DNA of 64,000 nucleotides from Planoprotostelium fungivorum (Eukaryota; Evosea; Variosea; Cavosteliida; Cavosteliaceae): positions 124,001 through 188,000 of the forward strand of contig MDYQ01000100.1 in assembly GCA_003024175.1 (NCBI GenBank), in the 5' to 3' direction. The translations under genes and the position numbers were made by a program. The notes under the pieces were generated by a model, which made no database searches, was not told where the DNA came from, and worked only from the letters and a program-made list of their open reading frames with translations. Positions 47,288 to 57,198 of this stretch are shown piece after piece; position 1 is the stretch's first letter, and the number at the start of each line of letters is the position of its first letter.

Positions 47288-48245
47288 TCACTCACAGGTC
47301 CTGACAAAACTGATCTGATTCTTCATGCAGTCATAGCTCGCATCGTCCATGGTGTTGGACAAGACAAGATAATTCCAAACGACGACGACTTGTGCAAAAT
47401 CCTAATCATCTTTTCAGTCCCGTCCGCACATCAATCGATCAGATGATTTCGTATGATGAGGCAGATGGAGTCACCTCGGCGTAGCTGGTCTGTGCGTAAC
47501 GATCTGGCACGCAGGAGTCCAGCGAGACTGCCTTGGCCCAAGCAGAGCCGCTGCTCTTACCTTGGTCGAAGCTGTGAGCACTCTCGTGAATCCATACGTT
47601 GGTGGGAAGATCAGACTCCCAAAAAGTGACGTGATCTCCACCCGATCCGGCACCTGATTCGAAATGAGAAATGATTGAAAGAGAGATCGAGATGGACTTC
47701 TTTACCTCCTCCTTTGCCTTTCGAGGCGGCCGTCAATCCCTTCACACGCTGACGGATCGCGATGGGTACCTGAAAAATTTGAGAATGCAAGACAGACGGT
47801 GGAATGTAAGTCACCCTGCTGAGAGGAAAACCGAGACCTCCGAGGTCGTAGGTGGGGTTCGTAGTGCAGAGGCACAGCTGTGAGTTGTGAGATGATGTTC
47901 CATCAGTGTTCAACTGAGACCCACCTTGTGTTCTACAGAAGTGTCGTCAGGAAAGCTCACACTGTAAGCCACCTGAGAGAGTCAGAGAGGAAGAGAAGAA
48001 AAAGATTGCTCACCGCTTGACGATCATCGCAGGCGTCGAGATTGCAGCCGTTGGTATCCGTCTTCGCATAGCCGAAGCTCTGAGCGTCTCTGAACTGGTC
48101 AGGGTCGACGGTGATACTGTCTGATCGGGTGTTCTTTGCGCTAATCGTCCATCAGATCACAGATCGCAACCATCGATCGCACTCACCTGGGTTGAGCCAC
48201 CGATGCGACCACGAATAAGAGGCAGAAGAGCGCGGGTCTGATCAT
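47288..48245 (-). CDS. Secreted HExxH protein, copy 2
   Basis: Paralog of the preceding gene with the same exon pattern. Signal peptide MIRPALFCLLFVVASVAQ, AQSFGYAKTDTNGCNLDACD, LCLCTTNPTYDLGGLGFPL, VPIAIRQRVKGLTAASKGKG, TNVWIHESAHSFDQGKSSGS and CVPDRYAQTSYAE, ending QISFVRTCE. HExxH is conserved as HESAH. The 3' flanks of both copies share CATTCCCCTCTTGATGTC, so the duplication unit covered the whole gene. Likely secreted; substrate unknown. Confidence 0.78.
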
Positions 48246-48721
48246 GATGGTGGCTGTGCTTCTGCTTTCCAATCCTGAGAAATAAATGCCTCGGTTTCCT
48301 AGCCGCGGAAGAAAGGATGACGCCGTTTTCTTTTCTCGGCTTGAAAGTGTCAAGCTGAGACAGCCGATGGCTCAGACCAATCTGAACTGATACACTACAC
48401 TCAGCAGGTGACGCTCTCTTCTAAAGCGCTCCGAGCTTTCAGCGACTTGCATCTTTCTTTACATAGCGGGAGGTTGCTGTCCAGTCGCGGGAAGCAGAGT
48501 CGGACAGAATATTTCAAATGCTCTATTGTTTCCCGGATGCTCTCCTCTATCGTTCTGATCCCTTGGCTGTTGTGGTGTACGAGGAGGGTAGCCGACGATC
48601 GCGAGCCTCATGATCGTTGGAAAATATAATCGTGTAGAAATAAAAAGGATGGAGTTGTAAAACGCACCGAGAGATCATATGATGTGTATGATCTCTTCTG
48701 TCCACCGACCGCTGTTTCATC
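48246..48721 (+). other. Intergenic divergent promoter region
   Basis: No gene seen. Lies between HExxH copy 2 (-) and the DENN gene (+). Confidence 0.4.
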
Positions 48722-51002
48722 ATGGGTGACAATGTGGAAGAGAAACCACTTACGATGGATGTGAAAGAGGAACCTCCGTCTTTCACTGCTTCAGAACATC
48801 AAGTCGATGGAGACCAACCGACGCCGTCAGAATCTGTCCCGCCCACAGTTGACGATCGACCTCGTCTTTTCGAACAGTTTCTAGTCGTAGGCATCGACGA
48901 TTCCGTCATATACAAAGAGAAGGCCAATGTGTCGATCGCGGCCCCACCCACGACTCAGAGGAAGCTGTTGCCTTTCTTTAACACTGTCTACGAACCGAAA
49001 GTTTTGTATCGGTACCCCAATGTCGAGAGGTGATACGATGCAATCATCAATTTCGTATGGATGATGTTCGGTGACATCTGATGCTTCGACAGACCGAACG
49101 CGATCAAGGTGGAGAGTTTCTGTTTTCCTTCGGGGGTGAAGACGAGTCGTATCAAGAGATCGGACAGTATGGGAGCTCTCAACGAGATTTATTTCAGGTG
49201 ACATCGCTCTTCTATTTCAACGAGGATCGGTTTTGAATGATGTTCTGTAGCCAGAATTACATGTTCGATACGAATCACTCTTACATCTTTCGCTTGACGA
49301 ACGAAGGCAACACATTATACGGAATTTGTATCACAAAAGACGAACTCGTTTCTGTGAGTTTCATCCATCGACAACATCTTAAGAACGTCCCTCCATCTTC
49401 ATCATCTCACACTATCACCCACTGAAACTACTACTCATCTACATGCGACTCGAAAAGAGTCATTCCTCACGATATCATCTTTTCATCCTCTAACGTCCCA
49501 TCATCACACATCTCATCTTCCCCCAGGAGAACCCAACTTTCTTCCCCCTGACCACAACGACGGAAACCCAAGACCCATCGAACGATCACCTCTTAGTCGG
49601 CAGCCGCTGCTACTGCCTCATCTCACGCTACCCGTTCTTCCGTCTACACTTTTCCGTTCTACACTCCATACTCGACCACGATCGTTTGGCTCGTATCATA
49701 GAGAAGCAAGACATATCAGACGTGGATCATCACATCACCAGCGGCAACGTTGTCAGCGATATGTTACAGGTGACTCGTTGTAGCCGGAAGATGTGGAGTG
49801 ATGGGGATAGATCTATTACGAACAGAGAGTGCCCGAGCCGGGAGAGGAGATACAGTTTCAGTTGAGTGGAGAGATGAAGTCGAAAAGGTTTCAGTGTCCG
49901 GTGGTGGATGTGGAGAACAGTTGTATCGCAGAGTGGACTATGGTCCCCACCATCAAGGTGATGATCGCGATCGTGACGGTGATCATCAACACGATGATCG
50001 ACGCGGAGATGATCGTCATGTTGATGTCTATGTGATGATCGTGCGATGATCATGATCATCGGATCGTGATCGAGATGATGTCATCATGATGAGACCAACA
50101 TTCTGAATGGAACAGGTGTTACCACTGGATCACCTGTTGCTCCTCTTCAACGCAATTCTATTGGAGAGACCCATCATCGTTAAGTGCAGGAGATCCCTGG
50201 GAACCCTCTCCAATCTAGTGTGAGTCATCCATCTACAACGAGACCGTTTCATACCGATGAAACTCCAAAGCCTGTCGTGCATACCTCTCTTGAGGCCTTT
50301 AGAATGGACCGGCCTCCTCATCTCTCTGTTACCCAATTCACTGAACGACGTGCTGCAAGGTACATCGACCGTCTACAACTCGCCTGATCTATTTTTAGCG
50401 CCGGTACCCTTCATTGTGGGAGTCAATCATCTTTCGGCGGAGGTAGACACACTCATTGTGGATCTGGACAACAACAAAATCATCAACCAAGATTTCTCCA
50501 TGCCCATGCTGCCAGAGTGGAAGAAGCTGTGGGGGAGAATATTTGCCGAATTTTCTGATGACGTCACGCAGGTCTCACAATCTCAAAGTCGATTACGACA
50601 AGATCCACACTGCACCAGAATATTTTAACTCCGTGCTGACACCATCGATTCTCCACCGCGAGGCCGCCTCCGCCGTATTAGAGTCCCTCCAGAAGGTGAG
50701 ACTTGCGGGTCAACTCCCGTTGACCCGACGTACAGTACGTATCTTGGTTGCTCAGCAAAGTCCGCGGACATTTCAGCCAGAGGGCGGTCAGCGATCTACA
50801 ACTGGACCTGACGAACGTTAGAATGAGAGAAGAAGTTGCAGAGGACTTTGTTGCGTCTGTGTCACCCGTGAATCGAAAGTTTATGGAGATCCTGCTGGCG
50901 ACGCAGCACTTTTCGGTTTACTCGAGCGTGCACTTATCAGATAGCTCCAAATTGGTGGCAGAGGCGACACCACCACCGGCCACGAAGACCATGACGACAT
51001 AA
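48722..51002 (+). CDS. DENN domain protein
   Basis: Predicted Rab guanine-nucleotide exchange factor. A disordered acidic N-terminus (about 50 residues) precedes the tripartite DENN module: uDENN (FEQFLVVGID, PNAIKVESFCFPSG, YIFRLTNEGNTLYGICI), core DENN (CYCLISRYPFFRLHFSVLHS, DHLLLLFNAILLERPIIVKC, LLRPLEWTGLLISLLP, APVPFIVGV) and dDENN-like helices near the C-terminus (REEVAEDFVASVSPVNRKF). All three parts are in order. About eleven introns; four carry the TCTACAAC motif or a GTACGTA-like core. Stop at 51002. The target Rab cannot be read from sequence. Confidence 0.88.
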
Positions 51003-51392
51003 AAGAGTTGTAGATAAGCATTGCCTCGTGTGAGATCGTATGGTTTCAGGTATCGTCCATCGCGATGGGATCGCATCATCTGAAGGTGTCAGTTCTCGTC
51101 GTTGGATCCGATTTCATATACAATTATTCGCTCTCTTCTCAACAAGTCTCGAAAAGTGCCGTCATTACCCATTGCCTTCACGTCGACAATAAGCATGAGC
51201 TTTTCGTTGCCTGCAGGAACGTATTCGGGAATGGGCAAGCGATAGTTGTCCGCGGTATTTGAATATTGCGGGCGCCATCGTGTATTTCTTTGACAGAAGA
51301 GCAGATCCAAGGGAGGTTTTGTGGTACACTATGATAGTGTGTTGTATTAATACACACGGTATGTAAACGCAAAATCACTATGGACACTCGTG

Positions 51393-51537
51393 TTATTGTC
51401 CAGCGGGTTCGTTTTCAAACCATTTAAAATTAGTACACAAAAACACGGTTGATATCGTGCCTGTTGCTATTAGCAACTCGGTTTGTTAACGTGAAAAATT
51501 TAAAGGTTATGAAAACGACCCCGCTGGACAATATTAA
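51393..51537. mobile_element. Foldback (MITE-like) element
   Basis: Imperfect inverted arms of about 36 bases. The left arm starts TTATTGTCCAGCGGGTTCGT (51393-51428) and the right arm is its near reverse complement ending CCCCGCTGGACAATATTAA (about 51502-51537). They enclose about 70 bases that include a smaller hairpin (TTGCTATTAGCAA). No coding capacity. It sits directly upstream of the secreted gene at 51607. Confidence 0.65.
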
Positions 51538-51606
51538 CGCACTGTTCAAAAAAGGTGGGCCGCGCAATAACGTTCAACCGTTTCATTTTTAACCCGACGG
51601 CAAGAC

Positions 51607-52416
51607 ATGAAGGCTCAGCTCCTCCTCCTCTTACTGGCTCTCACCTGCGCCCTGAGTAAGACTCTCTTGGTCAATACCTACCAAGGCAACTCCACCTCCA
51701 CTGCATGCAGGCAGAATAACACCGTCTCATCCGCACGTGTCTATCCCATCAACCGCTGCATCACCGAGACCCTCCCTAACGGTACCGTTACCTCTTCTGT
51801 CTATTTCCTGAACTCGACCGGTGGCTTCGAAGCCCGGAATTACAACGCCAGCACGTGCACCGGAAACTTTGAAATCGATCTCAGCATCACTTTCGTCCTG
51901 AATCAATGCACCGTCGCCCCCGACACTGGAGGTAACGCCTGTTACTTGGCCAACTTGAGCACCAATTACACTCGGGTTCCCGATGCAAATGACACAGTGT
52001 CGCTCACCTATGAAGGTCCAGGTTGCACCGGTGCCGCATATCAGACCATCACTTATTACGACGGCGATGTGGTCCCCGCCTGCGATGCATTAAACCTGAA
52101 CTCCTCCTGCACGACCACCATCACGAGCGACGGCCGCTCGGACTTGAGGACCGTCTGCGGAAACAGCTCCTATGTGTCCTTCCCCTCCTTCGCAGAGAGC
52201 TTCCCGCCAGCCAACACTGCCGCCACGACTACCACTACCAACAGTGGAAGCACCAGCGGTGGAAGCACCAACAGTGGAAGCACCAACAGTGGAAGCACTT
52301 CGACCGGCACGACCCAGAGTGGGAAGACTTCTAGCAGCACGACCAATGGTGCGTCCGCTGCTACCTTTGCATCTGTCGTGGTCGCCCTATCGGCAGCTTT
52401 TACGATCCTCTTCTGA
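51607..52416 (+). CDS. Secreted Cys-rich protein of the MKAQLLLLL family, intact
   Basis: 269 residues, intronless. Signal peptide MKAQLLLLLLALTCALSKT. Two related halves contain pattern residues YNASTCTGNFEID, VLNQCTVAPD, YEGPGCTGAAYQTITYY and TVCGNSSYVSFPS. A Gly/Ser/Thr linker with NSGSTSGGST repeats follows, then a hydrophobic end (FASVVVALSAAFTILF) suggesting GPI anchoring. Many N-glycosylation sites. Paralogs at 59724 and 61720, and a decayed one at 44811. AATAAA at 52425. Function unknown; probably at the cell surface. Confidence 0.85.
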   Translation: MKAQLLLLLLALTCALSKTLLVNTYQGNSTSTACRQNNTVSSARVYPINRCITETLPNGTVTSSVYFLNSTGGFEARNYNASTCTGNFEIDLSITFVLNQCTVAPDTGGNACYLANLSTNYTRVPDANDTVSLTYEGPGCTGAAYQTITYYDGDVVPACDALNLNSSCTTTITSDGRSDLRTVCGNSSYVSFPSFAESFPPANTAATTTTTNSGSTSGGSTNSGSTNSGSTSTGTTQSGKTSSSTTNGASAATFASVVVALSAAFTILF

Positions 52417-52424
52417 GGCGATGA

Positions 52425-52430
52425 AATAAA
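52425..52430 (+). terminator. Poly(A) signal in a conserved 3' flank
   Basis: AATAAATCGCCCGTTTTT follows the stop. The same sequence follows the paralog at 59724 on the other strand, so the 3' flank was duplicated with the gene. Confidence 0.6.
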
Positions 52431-52491
52431 TCGCCCGTTTTTCCTCGCATCACTGGATGTTTTATCTCTCATAAGATCTTCGTTTCCACCG

Positions 52492-53709
52492 TCATCGCGA
52501 TGTTAGCTCATGTTCTTTCACGTCGCGACGTGATGATGTTGCCGGGTGAATGCGCCACGTGATGATCAGATTTATAACAACAATTACAATAGAGATCGTT
52601 CTTCTCTCAAAATCCATCTTTCTTCTTCTCCTCTCTCCACCCTTCCTTCTTTCTCCAATTTGTCCAGATGCTGTAAGACACCTGCCGTGTGTGATGCTGA
52701 CGACTACATCATCGTCCATCGCCTCACCCCTCTTGGCGGCTGCTCTGACTCCTTCGGGGTACCCAGTATATAGCTTCTCTACGATGTCCGCGGCAGTTCC
52801 GAGGCCATCCTTTAAGAGTGCGACGACTTGTACTTCTCTCTGCATGCGGTGATCGATGTACTCTTGAACTTTGCGAAGAGGCTCTGTGATGATGTTGCCG
52901 TGAGCGGGGTAGAATATCTGACAAGGCAGAGACTGCATGAGTTGAAGAGAGGAGAGGTAAGAGGACAGGTCCCTGTTTGAGTTAGCGACGTGCGATGTCG
53001 ATGATGGAACATCACTCGAAGACGGTTGATCCATGACCGAGCACGTTGTCGCCACAGAAGAGGACGTTCTCTTCTTCCAAGAGGAAACAGACATGATCTG
53101 ATGCGTGGCCGGGTGTGTGGATGGTCTTGATGGTCGCACCTAGAGAATGGATGAGATGGATGACGTGTGAAGGTGATGGAGATCACCTAAGACTTGGATG
53201 ATATCACCATCTTGAAGACCGATCGATTTCCACTCCTGCCGAACAGTCAATGATTGGATTCGAATGACATAGGAGTCGGGAATGATCACGTCGGCTCTCA
53301 CCCAACGTTCATCGTGTGAGTCTTTCCACTTGTATATCTTTGCATCGGGGAAGAGGGACAGGACTTGAGAGACTCCGCCGGTATGATCGAAATGCCAATG
53401 CGTCACGACAATACTCTCTATCGTAATCTTGTTCTTCGTCACGTAATCCTTCAGCAGTTCAAAGTACTCTGGTTTTCCTACCTATATGTGAGAAGATGGT
53501 GTAGAATGTAATCAATCTTTTCGCACGTGGCATTGTTCACCTTCTCCCGTGTCCAATAAGATTCTGTTCTGGTCAGTGCCCAATAGGTACGTGTTCGTTC
53601 CTTGTAATGTGAAATTGCCAGGATTCTTTCCTAATAATCTGACGATCCTAGGCGATAGCTCTGATACATCAGGTAATTCCGGTAGACTCTGCTCTCCCAT
53701 TCCAAACAT
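52492..53709 (-). CDS. LACTB2-like metallo-beta-lactamase fold hydrolase
   Basis: Member of the LACTB2 group, single-strand RNA endonucleases found in mitochondria in animals. Motifs: [32 protein letters not shown] (HxHxDH), [18 protein letters not shown] (His), [16 protein letters not shown] (Asp) and IFYPAHG (His), the complete two-metal set. A winged-helix end ([15 protein letters not shown]) matches LACTB2. Unusually, about 40 further residues follow, with the hydrophobic stretch [15 protein letters not shown], which could be a tail anchor. About four introns. No mitochondrial presequence is obvious in [20 protein letters not shown]. Confidence 0.9.
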
Positions 53710-54351
53710 GTGACGCGATGATGTTGCTGTGACGAATTCGTTTTAAATTAAATTTATTCCTGTGTTCGGGTCATCCACCCCACATAGTACCACTCTTTAG
53801 AGGTGGTATAACGTTGGAGAGTGTAAGAACGGACGTGTCCGAGGAGGCGAGGCTGAGAAGCTTTCAGCAAAACGTCGACTGCCACTTCAGACGAAGAAAA
53901 TTCGTCGACGAAGGCGAGAGGATAAATTTGAGAAAGTGCGCCCTCGTTGCTTTGTGACTGAGTTACCGGCGATCACAAGCGCTAACACCCCTCTATACGC
54001 TTCCTACTCCATGATAACGACTTATTTAGGTGAGACGAGATGATATAGAATGGGAGTTAGAATCATGTGGTGTGATCTGACTCTGGACGTGATAGTCGTT
54101 CCATCGTAATGGTTCTGACAATTTAAATATCTCATTGTCATCTAATAACGTCTTCTACTCTTACATCTCAACTTCATAATGCATTCTACCATTCCCCCTC
54201 TAATCTCACACCAGACACTCGTGATACAGCATTTGATCCTTATGATATTTACAAAGGAGTAGAAGACATAGACAACGATGCCAGCGGGTAACCATGATCA
54301 TACATCCAATGATGATGTTCCATCTCTTCACGACTCACTCTTTTGCATAGA
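53710..54351 (+). other. Intergenic, no gene recognised
   Basis: About 640 bases. A short hairpin (ACCACTCT-TTAG-AGGTGGT) lies near 53790-53810. I considered a small RNA in 53800-54010 but recognise no family. Confidence 0.4.
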
Positions 54352-56087
54352 ATGACTCAGGAGCCGAGGGGTCCGGCCGATGGTTGCCTCTTCGTGTCTC
54401 TCATTGCTCCAGAGACAACTGAGGACTCTCTCAGGAAATTCTTCAGGTTGTATAACTTGGAGCCGCTCAGAATCGTCGTCCTTAGAGATAAGTCTGAACG
54501 TGCTCTGCCATATGCTTACGTCCAATTTATGGTATGGTTTTATTTCCATCGTCTTTACTGATGATAATGTTAGGAAGTGGATCAGGCATCGATCGCCAGA
54601 CTGGCCACTCACAACAGAATGTTGGACGGCGCACGTATCCACATCCAGAAGGCCAAGGTGCGAAACATTTCATCTCCATCTGGCATCGATTCCGATAGTC
54701 ATACCACAACAATAGCTCATGCATCCACTGAAAAATCGCAGGTCAACCGAACACTCTTTATCGCGAAGATGGAGAAGTCCATCACCAGCGCTGTGAGTCC
54801 ATCTCCTCTGTGACGTTCTGACTCATCATCCATCAGGAGCTGCGAGATCTGATGGAGAGCTACGGAAGAGTCGACCACGTGACCATCATCAAGAATCATC
54901 AGACGAACAAGAGCAAGGGCTGTGGTTTTGTCAAGTTTCTGACTCGCGATGATGCCATCAAAGCTCACTCGGTAACACATCATCTACACATCCATCATCT
55001 ACATGCATCATTAACACGACATCAGAGCATGAAGGCGAACAAACAGAGATGGGTAGTCGAGTGGGCCACTTCAAACAACGACCCGGACGCCCTCGGTATA
55101 GACAGAAACAACATCTTCATCGGAGGTCTCAACCCCGTCACAACCACAAAGGAGAGTCTGATGGAGAGATTCTCTGCCTACGGAAAGGTCGGTCATCCCG
55201 AGAAGACATGGTCTAACTCATCATCAGATCGATTCCATCAGCTTGGTCAACAAGGAATCAGATCCCACCGAGGGTGATTTATTCTATTTTATTTTACATC
55301 ATCGCGAAGATGACATCGCATCATCTCATGTTCTCGCGTTCGACTCCTCCTCACTCGTTCTTCAGAAGAGACCGAGTCGGGAGTCCGCTCCGCTTTCGCT
55401 TTCGTCCGCTTCAACGACTCCAAGTCGAGTGGAATGGCCATCGAGCAGCAGAACGGTGCCCTGTGGAACGACAAGAGGATTCGCGTTCAATACTGCGAGT
55501 CTCAGGAGATGAAAACGAAGCGTAGAGTCAACAAGTGAGCTCTCCACGTCTTCTGTGGTTGACTCTGTGTCAGATTCTATTCCAACTATTACAACCCTCC
55601 TTACTTTGCACCGATGGGTATGCCTATGAACTACGGCTACGCTCCCCAGATGGCCTACACTGTCCCTCCCCCACCGAATATGATGTACCCTCCTCCCTGG
55701 TCCATCTACAACCAGCCACCACCGCCACCGTCGATGGACAGCAGCCTGGCTCCCACCCCCGCAGAAGCCCACCACGTGAGAATCTTCCAAGGGAATTTCT
55801 GTCTCTCCCGCCAATTTCTCCCGCCAAAAAGTTCTGACTGGTTGTAGAACATGATGATGAACGGTGGACCTCCGGTCACGCAGCACATCCAGCAGCAGCA
55901 GCAGCAGCAGAACGGTTTCCCTCAGCAGCCTCCACGTGAAGGATATGCCAGGGCCCTTCTAGGAAAAGAGGATGAGAAGGGCAACACCCCCGCTTATCTG
56001 CCTCAGTATCACAACAAGCACCCCGGCACTAAGACTTTTTCCGCTCAGAAGGTGAACCTCTCGGACATTCCGCTGATCATCAGATGA
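54352..56087 (+). CDS. RNA-binding protein with three RRM domains and Gln-rich tail
   Basis: Three RNA-recognition motifs: RRM1 (GCLFVSLIAPETTEDSLRKF to IHIQKAK), RRM2 (RTLFIAKMEKSITS with RNP1-like SKGCGFVKFLTRDDA) and RRM3 (NNIFIGGLNPVTTTKESLM with FAFVRFNDSKSSGMA). Then come a Tyr/Pro/Met-rich stretch (PPPPNMMYPPPW), poly-Gln and a C-terminal NLSDIPLIIR. Resembles ELAV/CELF-like or PABP-like regulators; I cannot choose. Introns about nine, one with CCCGCC-rich core and GTTGTAG acceptor (about 55778-55848). RRM1 is the least typical. Confidence 0.88.
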
Positions 56088-56496
56088 GATACTATAAATC
56101 GGAATATAAATCATTTTATTCGTAACATATGCACGTGATGCATATAGACGTGTGTCGTAGAGTGAAGGAGAGAAGAGATTCTGAATGTGAGCGACAGAAC
56201 GAGCTAGATGAGGAATCAAAAGCACTGGTGAGCTCCCTGACAGCTCTTTCTCTCGATAGAGCACCACCTGCCACTAGATGGTGAGGACCAATAGAAGGTA
56301 CGTCTGAACACATTCTCCCATCTTGAACATCTCCATCATCATCTCTCATCGTGGAGTCTCTGTTTACGATGCCGATTTTTTATTTTCGTTTAGACATGTG
56401 ATCGTGATGAGCTGACTCATTCAGAGGTGGCCGTGAGGTTGTTGCCGTGTGAGCGGCAGAGATATACAATAAAGGTTGCCTTCTTCTCGTTCTCTC

Positions 56497-57087
56497 TACG
56501 TGTTGACGATCACATCGATGAGATCTCCATCGTCCATGTCTAATTGGAAGGGAATGTGATCTTCTTTCAGAGTGTTCCCGTCGAATTTGAATTGTGTCTT
56601 TGTGCGATCGATACTGTTGTGGAGGCAGTACTGTTCCATCAATGTCCTCATTCGATCGTGCTGCACGTTCCATCAGGTTGAAATGACAGAGTAGAGGTAG
56701 TCACCGAATAGATCCGATAGCTCTGTGTCTGAGCTTTGTGTCTGAGTTTGAGAGTGACGGTTGGAATGGATACTTCTCCCTTTGGCTCTTCACTCCCGAC
56801 CATGAGTTGGAAGACGTTCTTTTGAGCATCGTGCAACTCTTCGGCCGTCGATTCTGGATTGATCTTATCCCCTCGCAGATAGAGGGTCATTCCCTCATCT
56901 GAAGCTCCATTATGCCTACAGAACTCTCGAATGAGATAACGTAGTGGTATACTCTGTCCAATCGATTAGGTATGGATGCGTTCAATCGACTCGGATGCAC
57001 CTTCAGTATACGAAAACGACTGATCCTACCCTCTTTGATCGACGAACAGCAGATCATAAGAACAACGGAGTCTTCATCTGCGCTCAT
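56497..57087 (-). CDS. Tandem SUMO-like domain protein (NIP45/Rad60-like)
   Basis: About 165 residues. The first ubiquitin-like domain runs from DSVVLMICCSSIKEGRISRF through SIPLRYLIREFCRHNGAS to GMTLYLRGDKINPESTAEEL. The second runs from VTLKLRHKAQTQSYRIY through HDRMRTLMEQYCLHNSID to QFKFDGNTLKEDHIPFQLDM and ends GDLIDVIVNT with no Gly-Gly tail. A C-terminal pair of SUMO-like domains without processing is the hallmark of Rad60/Esc2/NIP45, which support genome stability. This protein is shorter than those and may lack their N-terminal part. Confidence 0.8.
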
Positions 57088-57198
57088 TCCCAACCGTGAT
57101 GATGTCAGATCACTCTTCGGTCTCAAATATTCGTGCCAAACTACAAACCATTTACTGTCGTGGTGACGAAATTTAGAAAACAGGCGTGACGAAACATC

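Noticed and set aside
53800-54010. Possible structured non-coding RNA
   Set aside because: Only one short hairpin was visible, with no snRNA, SRP or RNase P landmarks.
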